Positions 1-7,988 of a stretch of 37,414 bases of DNA are shown piece after piece. The position numbers were made by a program, and so were the translations under genes. The DNA comes from Thiobacillus sp. GTDB lineage: Bacteria > Pseudomonadota > Gammaproteobacteria > Burkholderiales > Thiobacillaceae. Position 1 is the first letter of the stretch. Every line of letters starts with the position of its first letter. The DNA lies in NCBI GenBank assembly GCA_024709165.1, contig JANJXF010000018.1:1-37414 (forward strand). The letters run 5' to 3'. The notes under the pieces were generated by a model that was not told where the DNA came from, searched no databases, and worked only from the letters and a program-made list of their open reading frames with translations.

Positions 1-222
1 GATTTTCTTGATTTCGCCGATCTGTTCGTCGAGCTTGACGATTTCCTTCTCGAGGAAGGCATTGCGCCCGTCCTGTGCCGATTGTTGCGTTGCAATGACC
101 GTGTGGCCGGCGATGACGACGACGACACCGACGGCGACCGCGACACCGAGCATGGCGGTGAACTGGCGCCGCCGCGCGGCGCGCGCCAGCTCACGGTGGG
201 GGAGTAGATTGATGCGGATCAT
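1..222 (-). CDS. pilN: Type IV pilus assembly protein PilN (N-terminal part, runs off the window)
   Basis: The visible 74 residues begin MIRINLLPHRE, the characteristic start of PilN. A short cytoplasmic N-terminus is followed by a membrane helix at about residues 22-42 and then a charged, probably coiled-coil stretch (FLEKEIVKLDEQIGEIKKI). PilN is a bitopic inner-membrane protein that pairs with PilO, and its INLLP segment docks into PilM to link the alignment subcomplex to the cytoplasm. The ATG overlaps the pilM stop as ATGA (219-222), so the two are translationally coupled. The rest of the gene lies to the left of the window. Confidence 0.93.
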   Translation of the reverse strand, partial: MIRINLLPHRELARAARRRQFTAMLGVAVAVGVVVVIAGHTVIATQQSAQDGRNAFLEKEIVKLDEQIGEIKKI

Positions 223-1307
223 TGGGGATCGAACCTCCGCATGGCGAGGCCACAGGCAACGAAGAGGGACGGCGCGTCTGCGGTCAGCGCCTGCGGGCGC
301 ACCTTGGGGCCGACGGCCATGTTGGCGAAGGGATTGACCACCTGCGTCGGGGTGCCGGTACGCTGGGCCACCACTTCATCGATACCGGGGATCATCGCAC
401 CGCCGCCGGCGAGCAGAACCTGGTCGACCTTGCGGTACTGGGTCGAGGTGGTGAAAAGCTGCAAGGCGCGGCCGATCTCCATCGCCAGCGTCTCGCTGTA
501 GGGTTGCAGCACTTCGACTTCGTAGCTTTCCGGCAGGGTGCCCTTGCGCTTGGCGTTTTCCGCCTCCTCGCCGGACATGCCATAGCGGCGCGAAATCTCG
601 TTGTTGAGCTGGTTGCCGCCAAAGCCATGTTCACGCAGATAGACCGACTCGTTATCGTGCAGGACGTTGATGTGCATGTTCTGCGCGCCGATGTCGATGA
701 TCGCGACAGTCAGCCCGGCCCCTCCGTTGGGCAGCAAGTGGGCGATCTGCTCGTATGCCGTCTGGGTCGCAAAGGTTTCGACATCCAGCACCAGCGCCTT
801 GAGGCCGGCCGCCTCCACCGCGGCGACCCGCTCCTCGACCTTTTCCTTGCGTGCCGCGGCAAGCAGGATCTGCACGTCGTCCGGGCTGGCGGGCGAGGGG
901 CCGAGTACCTGGAAGTCGAGATTCACTTCGTCGAGCGAGAACGGGATGACCTGATTGGCCTCCGTCTCCACCTGGCGTTCCAGGTCGAGGCCCTTGAGGC
1001 TGGCCGGCGCCAGGATCTTCTTGGTGATGACCGCGGACGACGGCAGCGCGATCGCCACGTTCCTGACCCGGCTGCCCAGATTCTTCCAGGCGGTGCGCAG
1101 CGTCTCGCCCACCTGGTCGAGGTTGGCGATATTGCCATCCGTGACCGCATCCTTGGGCAAAAGCTCGATGACGTAGCGCTCCACCCGCAGCATGCCCTTG
1201 CCCGCGTCGGATAACTCGACCAGCTTGACCGCGGTCGTGCTGATGTCGAGGCCCAGCATCGGCAGCCCCTTGGCAGACAACCAGTCCAGATTGATATTCA
1301 GGTGCAA
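219..1307 (-). CDS. pilM: Type IV pilus assembly ATPase-like protein PilM
   Basis: This 362-residue protein belongs to the actin/FtsA-like PilM family, a cytoplasmic component that binds the PilN N-terminus in the type IV pilus machine. Visible family features are GLDISTTAVKLVEL near residue 18 (first phosphate-binding strand), AIIDIGAQ in the middle, and VLLAGGGAMIPG near the C-terminus (nucleotide-binding loop). Length matches the family (about 350). The chosen start is a TTG at 1307, preceded by AAAGGAAAA at suitable spacing. An in-frame ATG at 1259 would remove about 16 residues and is the alternative. It is the first gene of the pilMNOPQ-type operon and is divergent from the PBP1A gene. 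Confidence 0.95.
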   Translation of the reverse strand: MHLNINLDWLSAKGLPMLGLDISTTAVKLVELSDAGKGMLRVERYVIELLPKDAVTDGNIANLDQVGETLRTAWKNLGSRVRNVAIALPSSAVITKKILAPASLKGLDLERQVETEANQVIPFSLDEVNLDFQVLGPSPASPDDVQILLAAARKEKVEERVAAVEAAGLKALVLDVETFATQTAYEQIAHLLPNGGAGLTVAIIDIGAQNMHINVLHDNESVYLREHGFGGNQLNNEISRRYGMSGEEAENAKRKGTLPESYEVEVLQPYSETLAMEIGRALQLFTTSTQYRKVDQVLLAGGGAMIPGIDEVVAQRTGTPTQVVNPFANMAVGPKVRPQALTADAPSLFVACGLAMRRFDPQ

Positions 1308-1448
1308 GTCTTTTCCTTTACGCTTCTGTGGGTTGGCGCTTTTTTTTGTTTTTCTTTTGAAATCCTAGCAACAACACACGGTTTTTGACAGTAATTTCCT
1401 TGCCACACCGCAAGAGTTGAACACCTGTGTCCAATTTCCAACACCACT

Positions 1449-1467
1449 AACGCCTATAATCGGCGAA
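1449..1467 (+). promoter_or_regulatory. Likely -10 element of the PBP1A promoter
   Basis: The pilM-PBP1A intergenic stretch (1308-1495) holds a perfect TATAAT at 1455-1460, about 35 bases before the PBP1A start codon. No good TTGACA lies 16-18 bases upstream (the best TTGA is 32 bases away), so the -35 is weak or absent. A ribosome-binding site, AAGGAAG, follows at about 1487-1493. A convincing promoter for pilM on the other strand was not found. Confidence 0.5.
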
Positions 1468-1495
1468 AACTTTAGGTATCCAACGAAGGAAGCGG

Positions 1496-3862
1496 ATGTT
1501 TTCAAAATGGTGGCATTACGCGCTGGCGGCGCTCGTCAGCCTTGGCGTGGTCGGCACCGCACTCGCCGGTCTGGCGGCGGCGCTGATCTATCCCAACCTG
1601 CCGCCGCTCGAGGCGCTCACCGACTACAAGCCCAAGCAGCCCCTGCGCGTGTACACCGCCGATGGCGCGCTGGTCGCCGAATTCGGCGAGGAGCGCCGCG
1701 CGTTCATGCCGATCGCGCAGGTGCCCGACTATATGAAGCAGGCGATCATCGCCGCGGAAGACGAGCGCTTCTACACGCACGGCGGAGTCGACACGCTGGG
1801 CATCATGCGCGCGGCCGGGGCGAACCTGGTATCGGGCGGCGCGAAGGAAGGCGCATCGACGATCACCATGCAGGTGGCGCGCAACTTCTTCCTGTCGAAC
1901 GAGAAGACCTTCACCCGCAAGCTGTCCGAGGCCATGCTGGCGATGAAGATCGAGCACACCCTGTCCAAGGACAAGATCCTCGAGCTCTACATCAACCAGA
2001 TCTATCTGGGTCAGCGCGCCTACGGCTTCGAGGCCGCTGCGCGCACCTATTTCGGCAAGCCGATGAAGGAATTGTCGCTGGCCGAGTTCGCCATGCTGGC
2101 AGGGCTGCCCAAGGCGCCCTCGCGCTACAACCCGGTGGTCAATTTCCCGCGCGCGAAGATCCGCCAGGAATACGTGCTCGGGCGCATGCGCACGCTGAAA
2201 TTCATCGACGAGGCGACCTGGCGGTCCGCCGTCGCGCAGAAGCTGGTGATCCGCCAGGCGCGCCAGCAGACCGATGTCGCCGCGGATTACGCGGCCGAAA
2301 TGGTGCGCCAGGCCCTGTTCGAGAAATACGGCGAGGCGATCTACAGTTCGGGCTTCAAGGCGGTCACGACGCTCAGGCGCGCTCAGCAGGACGCCGCCAA
2401 CCGCGCCGTCTGGCAGGGGATTGCCGATTATGACCAGCGCTACGGCTACCGCGGTCCGGAAAAACAGATGAACCTGCCCACCGAGAAAACGGCGCGCGCG
2501 GCCGCCATCGCCACGGCGCTGGAAGACATCGAGGCCGTCAGCGGCATGCTCCCGGCGATCGTGGTGAGCGCCGACGCCAAGCTGATCCGCGCCCGGCTCG
2601 CCGACGAGCAGGACATCGAGATCACCGGCAACTCGCTGAAATGGGTGGCGCAGTGGGCGGCGGCCAAGAAGGGCCGCAAGCTTCTGCCGGGCGCCGTGGT
2701 GCGGGTACAGGCGGTCGGCGGCAAACCGCAGTGGCGGCTGGTGCAACTGCCCGAGGTGGAGGCAGCGCTGGTCGCGCTGAACCCGAACGACGGCGCCATC
2801 ACCGCGCTCGTTGGCGGTTTCGATTTCAACCGCAACAAGTTCAACCGCGTCACCCAGGCGTGGCGTCAGCCCGGCTCGAGTTTCAAGCCCTTCATCTATT
2901 CGGCGGCGCTGGAGAAGGGTTATACGCCAGCCACACTCGTCGAAAACACGCCCATCACGCTGAGCGCGGAGGAAGCCGGCGGCACCGCCTGGGAACCAAA
3001 GAACTATGACGGCAGCACCGGCGGGCCGGTGCGCATGCGCGTGGCACTGACCAAATCGCTCAATCTGGTGTCGGTCCGCATCCTGCAGGGCATCGGCCCC
3101 TACTATGCGCGCGATTACATCCGCCGCTTCGGCTTCGATCCCACGCGCCACCCGCCCTACCTGACCATGGCGCTGGGCGCCGGTGGCGTAACCCCCTTGC
3201 AGCTGGCGGCCGGCTACAGCGTGTTCGCCAATGGCGGCTTCGGCATCCGCCCCTACCTCATCGACAAGGTTTACGACAAGGACGGCCGTCTGCTCATGCA
3301 AGCCGCGCCGCAACAGGCGCGACAGAACGCGCCACGCGTGATCGACCCGCGCAACGCCTGGCTGATGACGAGCATGATGCAGGACGTGACGCGCTACGGC
3401 ACCGCGGCGCGCGCCGCCCAGCTGGGGCGCAGCGACATCGCCGGCAAGACCGGTACCACCAACGACTCGCGCGACACCTGGTTCGCCGGCTACACACCCG
3501 ACCTGGTGGCGGTGAGCTGGATGGGATTCGACCAGCCGCGCCCGCTGGGGCGGGGCGAGACCGGCGGCCAGACCGTGCTGCCGATCTGGATCAATTTCAT
3601 GGGGACCGCCTTGCGCGGTGCGCCACAAAAGGGCTGGCCAATGCCAGGCGGCCTCATCAGTGCAAGGATCGACCCGGAAACCGGCACACAGGTGCCCGAA
3701 TCGGTGCTGGGGGAACTCATCGGCGACCTGCTCGGCAAACCGGAGGGCGGCATGCTCGAGCATTTCTACCAGGAATTCCCGCCGCCCGAGTCGGCGGGTC
3801 CAGGCTGGAACGCCGAGCCCGGCGCGACACCTGAACCGGCCTTGCCCGGAATGCCCCTATGA
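1496..3862 (+). CDS. mrcA: Class A penicillin-binding protein 1A (transglycosylase/transpeptidase)
   Basis: This 788-residue bifunctional murein synthase polymerises lipid II and cross-links peptides at the periplasmic face of the inner membrane. A membrane anchor sits at about residues 7-31. The GT51 glycosyltransferase domain carries AAEDERFYTHGG, with the catalytic glutamate near residue 88. The transpeptidase domain carries the three expected motifs: SSFK with Ser461/Lys464, SLN with Ser521, and KTGTT with Lys651. Length is normal for PBP1A. The start is well supported by AAGGAAG just upstream. It is divergent from pilM, the usual arrangement in Beta- and Gammaproteobacteria, and its stop overlaps the next start as ATGA. 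Confidence 0.96.
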   Translation: MFSKWWHYALAALVSLGVVGTALAGLAAALIYPNLPPLEALTDYKPKQPLRVYTADGALVAEFGEERRAFMPIAQVPDYMKQAIIAAEDERFYTHGGVDTLGIMRAAGANLVSGGAKEGASTITMQVARNFFLSNEKTFTRKLSEAMLAMKIEHTLSKDKILELYINQIYLGQRAYGFEAAARTYFGKPMKELSLAEFAMLAGLPKAPSRYNPVVNFPRAKIRQEYVLGRMRTLKFIDEATWRSAVAQKLVIRQARQQTDVAADYAAEMVRQALFEKYGEAIYSSGFKAVTTLRRAQQDAANRAVWQGIADYDQRYGYRGPEKQMNLPTEKTARAAAIATALEDIEAVSGMLPAIVVSADAKLIRARLADEQDIEITGNSLKWVAQWAAAKKGRKLLPGAVVRVQAVGGKPQWRLVQLPEVEAALVALNPNDGAITALVGGFDFNRNKFNRVTQAWRQPGSSFKPFIYSAALEKGYTPATLVENTPITLSAEEAGGTAWEPKNYDGSTGGPVRMRVALTKSLNLVSVRILQGIGPYYARDYIRRFGFDPTRHPPYLTMALGAGGVTPLQLAAGYSVFANGGFGIRPYLIDKVYDKDGRLLMQAAPQQARQNAPRVIDPRNAWLMTSMMQDVTRYGTAARAAQLGRSDIAGKTGTTNDSRDTWFAGYTPDLVAVSWMGFDQPRPLGRGETGGQTVLPIWINFMGTALRGAPQKGWPMPGGLISARIDPETGTQVPESVLGELIGDLLGKPEGGMLEHFYQEFPPPESAGPGWNAEPGATPEPALPGMPL

Positions 3863-4434
3863 AACAGCACGACATGCGCCGGCGCATCGCGCATGCCGCC
3901 GCGCGCCTGCTGGCCGAGGACGGCAGTCTCGATTACGGCAGCGCCAAGCGCAAGGCGGCGCGCCAGCTCGGCGCGCCCGACAGCCGCAGCCTGCCGGACA
4001 ACATCGAGGTCGAGGAGGCATTGCGCAGTTACCGGGCGCTTTATCAGGCAGAGGAAACGCGCGTGCAGCTTGCGCTGCTGCGCCAGGTGGCGATCGACTA
4101 CATGGAGCGGCTCGCCGAGTTCGATCCGCACCTGACCGGACCGGTGTTGAACGGTACGGCGGGCCGGCACGCCGGGGTACACCTGCAGCTTTTCAGCGAT
4201 CAGCCGAAGGAACTCGAATTCCTGCTGATGCGCCTGCCGGTATCGTACGAAACCGGCGAGTCCCGACCGGCAGACGCCGCCGGACGCGTCTTCCCGCGTT
4301 TCGTCCTGGACGATCCGCGCGCGCCCGTCGAGCTGGTCGTGTATCCTGCCGCCGAGCTGCGCAGCATGAAGCGGCTGCAGGCCGACGGCCGCCCGCGCCG
4401 CGTGCGTCTGTCCCAGGCGAAGGCTCTGACTTGA
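3859..4434 (+). CDS. Conserved hypothetical protein downstream of PBP1A
   Basis: A 191-residue soluble protein without signal peptide or membrane segment. The N-terminal half is a helical, charged region rich in Arg/Ala, with AKRKAARQLGAPDSRSLPDN. The C-terminal half looks like a mixed alpha/beta domain (GVHLQLFSDQPKELEFLLM, APVELVVYPAAELR). I do not recognise a characterised family. The start overlaps the PBP1A stop by four bases, so it is likely translated from the PBP1A transcript. Some homologues may carry a 'UDP-N-acetylmuramate--alanine ligase' label, but nothing here resembles a Mur ligase (no GKT loop), so that name should not be copied. Confidence 0.8.
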   Translation: MKQHDMRRRIAHAAARLLAEDGSLDYGSAKRKAARQLGAPDSRSLPDNIEVEEALRSYRALYQAEETRVQLALLRQVAIDYMERLAEFDPHLTGPVLNGTAGRHAGVHLQLFSDQPKELEFLLMRLPVSYETGESRPADAAGRVFPRFVLDDPRAPVELVVYPAAELRSMKRLQADGRPRRVRLSQAKALT

Positions 4435-4445
4435 TCCCGCGCCAC

Positions 4446-4461
4446 TGGCACGGAACATGCT
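4446..4461 (+). promoter_or_regulatory. Sigma-54 (RpoN) promoter of the sugar transferase-prsK-prsR operon
   Basis: TGGCAC-GGAAC-ATGC fits the -24/-12 consensus TGGCAC-N5-TTGC with one mismatch. The invariant GG (4447-4448) and GC (4459-4460) are exactly ten bases apart. It sits in the 64-base gap before the sugar transferase and would start transcription near 4472, about 27 bases before the GTG. The third gene of the operon, prsR, encodes a sigma-54 activator. A matching site precedes the PEP-CTERM gene at 22725-22739. Confidence 0.75.
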
Positions 4462-4498
4462 CGCTTCCTGCCATACCGAATAACGGCACACCATCAAC

Positions 4499-5893
4499 GT
4501 GATCCGATTTTTCAGGCACTACGTGCCGCTGAACCTGCTGCTGCTGGTGCTGGTCGAGGCGTGCATCCTCGGCGGCGCCATCTACGCCGGGGTCGGCGCA
4601 CGTTTCTTCGACGCCAATGCGATCCCCAGCGGTTTGCAGCCGCTGTTGCCCAAGGCCGTCGCCTTTTCGCTGGTGATGGTGGGCCTGATGAGCGCCAGCG
4701 GACTGTACGATCCCGACTGGCAGGGCAGTGTACGCGCCTTCCTGCAACGCCTCGGCCTGAGTTTCGGCCTAGGCCTGGTGGCGATGAGCCTGCTGTTCTA
4801 CTTCTTTCCGATCCTTCTGGTGGGGCGGGGCGCCTTCGTGCTCGCGTTCGGCATCGCGCTGGTCGGCATTCTCGCCAGCCGGATGCTGTTCACCCGCTGG
4901 GTGCGCACCGCCGCACTGAAGACGCGCGTGCTGGTGGTCGGCACCGGCAGCCGCGCCGCCCAGATCGAGTCGATGCTGGCCAAGCGCGGGCCGGCGAGCG
5001 GTGCCCAGGTGGTCGGCTATCTGCCGATGGGGAGCAGTCACCATTTCGTCGACCATGCGCGTATTCTCGACAGCAACGAATCCCTTCCAGCGCTCACCGC
5101 CCGCCTCAACATCGGCGAAATCGTCATCGCCGTGCGCGACCGCCGCGGCGGCGGCATGCCGGTGCAGGAACTGCTGGAATGCCGCCTGCGGGGCGTCAAC
5201 GTACTGGAGTTGTCGAGCTTTTTCGAACGCGAGAACGGTCATCTGCAACTCGACTCGATGAACGCCAGCTGGATGATCCTGGCCGAGGGCTTCCGCCAGG
5301 GCATCCTGCGCGACACCTTCAAACGGCTGTCCGACCTGCTCGCCAGCACCACGCTCCTCGCACTCGCCTTGCCGGTCATGGCGCTCACCGCGCTCCTCAT
5401 CAAGCTGGAAAGCGCGGGGCCGGTGCTGTACCGCCAGGAACGCGTCGGTCAGGGCGGACGCAGTTTCATCATCCTCAAGTTCCGCAGCATGTGCGTCGAT
5501 GCGGAGAAGGACGGCCGGCCGCGCTGGGCGCACCAGAACGACGACCGCGTCACCCTCGTCGGCCGTTTCATCCGGCGCACGCGCATCGACGAACTGCCAC
5601 AGGTGTTCAACGTCTTCTTCGGCGACATGAGTTTCGTCGGCCCGCGCCCGGAACGTCCCTACTTCGTGCAGGACCTGACGCAGAAGATCCCCTATTACGG
5701 CGTGCGCCACACCGTCAAGCCCGGCATCACCGGCTGGGCGCAGGTGCGCTATCCTTACGGCGCCTCCGACGAGGACGCCACGCACAAACTGCAGTACGAC
5801 CTCTATTACGTGAAGAACCACAGCCTGTTTCTCGATCTCATGATCCTGTTCCAGACCGTGCAGGTCGTCGTGTGGGGCAAGGGCGCCCGCTAG
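4499..5893 (+). CDS. XrtA/PEP-CTERM-associated polyprenyl-phosphate sugar-1-phosphate transferase (EpsB-like)
   Basis: This 464-residue integral membrane enzyme should start exopolysaccharide repeat-unit synthesis by moving a sugar-1-phosphate onto undecaprenyl phosphate. The N-terminal half has hydrophobic segments (from residue 9, near 50-70, and 90-130), then a Rossmann-like cytoplasmic region (TRVLVVGTGSRAAQIESML). The C-terminal half is the conserved bacterial sugar transferase domain: a re-entrant hydrophobic helix, then GPVLYRQERVG, LKFRSM, RRTRIDELPQ, GDMSFVGPRPERP and KPGITGWAQV. The length and the N-terminus MIRFFRHYVPL match the TIGR03013 group found with exosortase A. The start is GTG, with no clear Shine-Dalgarno. 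prsK follows 13 bases downstream. Confidence 0.9.
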   Translation: MIRFFRHYVPLNLLLLVLVEACILGGAIYAGVGARFFDANAIPSGLQPLLPKAVAFSLVMVGLMSASGLYDPDWQGSVRAFLQRLGLSFGLGLVAMSLLFYFFPILLVGRGAFVLAFGIALVGILASRMLFTRWVRTAALKTRVLVVGTGSRAAQIESMLAKRGPASGAQVVGYLPMGSSHHFVDHARILDSNESLPALTARLNIGEIVIAVRDRRGGGMPVQELLECRLRGVNVLELSSFFERENGHLQLDSMNASWMILAEGFRQGILRDTFKRLSDLLASTTLLALALPVMALTALLIKLESAGPVLYRQERVGQGGRSFIILKFRSMCVDAEKDGRPRWAHQNDDRVTLVGRFIRRTRIDELPQVFNVFFGDMSFVGPRPERPYFVQDLTQKIPYYGVRHTVKPGITGWAQVRYPYGASDEDATHKLQYDLYYVKNHSLFLDLMILFQTVQVVVWGKGAR

Positions 5894-5906
5894 CGCCACG
5901 CCCATC

Positions 5907-7988
5907 ATGGCCAGCATGCTGCTCCTGCTCGCCGGCGTCGGATATGGGCTCGCAGCACTTGCCTATCTCAGCCTGTCCGCTCTGATCGTCGCCAGCTGGC
6001 GGCGGCGGCCGCACGGCCGCCTGCTGCTGCTTGCCAGCGTCCTGTCGGCGGGATGGGGAACGCTCTCCCTGTTCACTGCCTGGGGGCTGCTGCCGATACG
6101 GCTCGAGCTGGCGGTGGAGGTGATGCGCAACGGCGCCTGGCTGGCGTTGCTGTTCCACATCCTGCGCCTCCGGCGTCCCACGGGCACGCCCCTGCCTACG
6201 CCGCTGCGCACGGTCCGCCTCGCGGGCGGGCTGCTGGTGGGCGGGCTGCTGCTCGCCGGACTGCAGCCGCTGGTGCTGCCCGACCTGCCGGGCCTGCCGC
6301 GCAGCCTTGGCAATCTCGGGCTGGTGCTGCTCACCGTGATGGGACTGGTGCTGGTCGAGCAGGTCTACCGCGGCGCGCGGCCGGAAGACCGCTGGGCGAT
6401 CAAGTTTCTCTGCCTCGGCGTCGGCGGCCTGTTCGTCTACGACTTCTATCTGTATGCCAACGCCACCCTGTTCGGCGCCTTCGACGCCCAGGTATGGGCG
6501 GCACGCGGCTACGTCGCCGCCCTGGTGGCGCCGCTGATCGCCGTGTCCGCCGCGCGCAACCCGGACTGGGCGGCGCCGGTCGGCCTGTCGCGCAGCATGG
6601 CCTTTCACACCGCGAGCCTGCTCGCCGCCGGCATCTACCTGCTGGTCATGGCCGGAGCCGGCTATTACCTGCGCCTGTTCGGCGGCGAATGGGGCGACGT
6701 GCTGCAAAGCGTGTTCGTGTTCGCCGCCGCGCTGCTCCTCGTCCTGCTGCTGTTTTCCGGCACGCTGCGCGCACGCCTGCGAGTGTTTCTGTCCAAACAT
6801 TTCTTCAGCTATCGCTACGACTATCGTGAGGAATGGTTGAAGTTCACCCGCACCCTCGCCGTGGGACCGTCCGGCGCGCAGTTGTGCGAACGTGCCGCCG
6901 AGGCGCTGGCGCGTCTGGTCGACAGCCCCGGTGGCGCGCTGTGGCTGCGCGAGGGCGATGTCGGCTACCAGCGCGCCAGTCACTGGAACTGGAGCGATCT
7001 CGTCGGCACCGAACCCGCCGACTCGCTCTTCGTGTGCTGGCTCGCGGCTCGCCAGTGGGTAATCGACCTCGACGAACTGAAGCGGCGTCCGGAGTTGTAC
7101 GGCGACCTCGAACCTCCCGTCTGGATCCGCAGCGCGGTCGACGCCTGGCTGGTGGTGCCGCTCATGCTGCACGACGAGCTGCTCGGCTTCGTCGTCCTCA
7201 AGCACTCGCTCGCCAAGGTGGTCTACAACTGGGAAGTCGGCGATCTGCTCAAGGTGGCGGCACGCCAGGCATCCAGCCACCTGGCGCAGATGCGCGCCGC
7301 CAACCAGCTCATCGTGGCGCGTCAGTTCGAATCGTTCAACCGCACCACCACCTTCGTCATTCACGACCTGAAGAATCTCGTCGCGCAACTCTCGCTGCTG
7401 CTCGCCAACGCCGAGAAGCACAAGCACAACCCCGAGTTCCAGGCCGACATGCTGGATACCGTGGCCAGCGCGGTGGCGCGCATGAACAAGGTGCTGGCGC
7501 AACTGCGGCGCGACAGCGATGCCGCGCCGCTGCAGTCGGTGGCCCTTGCCGAACTGCTGACCGAGGCTGCCGCCAGCAAGCAGGCGTTCAAGCTGCGCCC
7601 CGTGCTGGAATTGCCTCCCGCCACGCTGCGCGTGCGCGCCGACCGCGAGCGTCTGGTACGGGCCCTCGGCCACCTGCTGCAGAACGCGCTGGAAGCCACG
7701 CCACCGGACGGCAACGTCCGTCTGCGGGGTTTCGAACACGACGGCCAGGCGATCGTCGAGGTCGCCGATACGGGCATCGGCATGGACGACACCTTCATCC
7801 GTACCCGGCTGTTCCAGCCCTTCGATTCGACCAAGGGCGCGGGCATGGGCATCGGCGCCTACGAATGCCGCGAAACCGTGCGCGCACTGGGCGGCACACT
7901 CGACGTCGACAGCGCACCCGGGCGCGGCACCCGCTTTCTCATCAGCCTGCCGTTGGATCATAATGGCATCGGAGGACACGCCGCATGA
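5907..7988 (+). CDS. prsK: XrtA/PEP-CTERM system histidine kinase PrsK
   Basis: A 693-residue membrane sensor kinase. The N-terminal ~290 residues are a run of hydrophobic helices, probably sensing within the membrane. A GAF-like region follows (about 310-450, containing WLVVPLMLHDELLGFVVLKHS). The kinase core carries the phospho-accepting His486 in FVIHDLKN, the N box with Asn593 (LLQNALEA), G1 at Asp621 (VADTGIGMD) and G2 GAGMGIGAYE. The HDLKN box and length fit the TIGR02916 PrsK family. It overlaps prsR by four bases (ATGA at 7985-7988), marking a cognate pair. The substrate and signal are unknown. Confidence 0.93.
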   Translation: MASMLLLLAGVGYGLAALAYLSLSALIVASWRRRPHGRLLLLASVLSAGWGTLSLFTAWGLLPIRLELAVEVMRNGAWLALLFHILRLRRPTGTPLPTPLRTVRLAGGLLVGGLLLAGLQPLVLPDLPGLPRSLGNLGLVLLTVMGLVLVEQVYRGARPEDRWAIKFLCLGVGGLFVYDFYLYANATLFGAFDAQVWAARGYVAALVAPLIAVSAARNPDWAAPVGLSRSMAFHTASLLAAGIYLLVMAGAGYYLRLFGGEWGDVLQSVFVFAAALLLVLLLFSGTLRARLRVFLSKHFFSYRYDYREEWLKFTRTLAVGPSGAQLCERAAEALARLVDSPGGALWLREGDVGYQRASHWNWSDLVGTEPADSLFVCWLAARQWVIDLDELKRRPELYGDLEPPVWIRSAVDAWLVVPLMLHDELLGFVVLKHSLAKVVYNWEVGDLLKVAARQASSHLAQMRAANQLIVARQFESFNRTTTFVIHDLKNLVAQLSLLLANAEKHKHNPEFQADMLDTVASAVARMNKVLAQLRRDSDAAPLQSVALAELLTEAAASKQAFKLRPVLELPPATLRVRADRERLVRALGHLLQNALEATPPDGNVRLRGFEHDGQAIVEVADTGIGMDDTFIRTRLFQPFDSTKGAGMGIGAYECRETVRALGGTLDVDSAPGRGTRFLISLPLDHNGIGGHAA

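Noticed and set aside
1362-1390. Possible minus-strand promoter for pilM (TGTCAA, 17 bases, TAGGAT).
   Set aside because: The -35 matches the consensus poorly (two of six bases), so it is not supportable.
1502-3763. 753-codon minus-strand open frame.
   Set aside because: Antisense shadow of the PBP1A gene; composition is His/Arg/Asp-rich as expected for a shadow.
4193-4747. Minus-strand frame across the small conserved unknown and the sugar transferase start.
   Set aside because: Shadow frame without domains; the plus-strand genes have coherent starts and overlaps.
5838-7979. 713-codon minus-strand open frame.
   Set aside because: Antisense shadow of prsK, which has complete kinase motifs.
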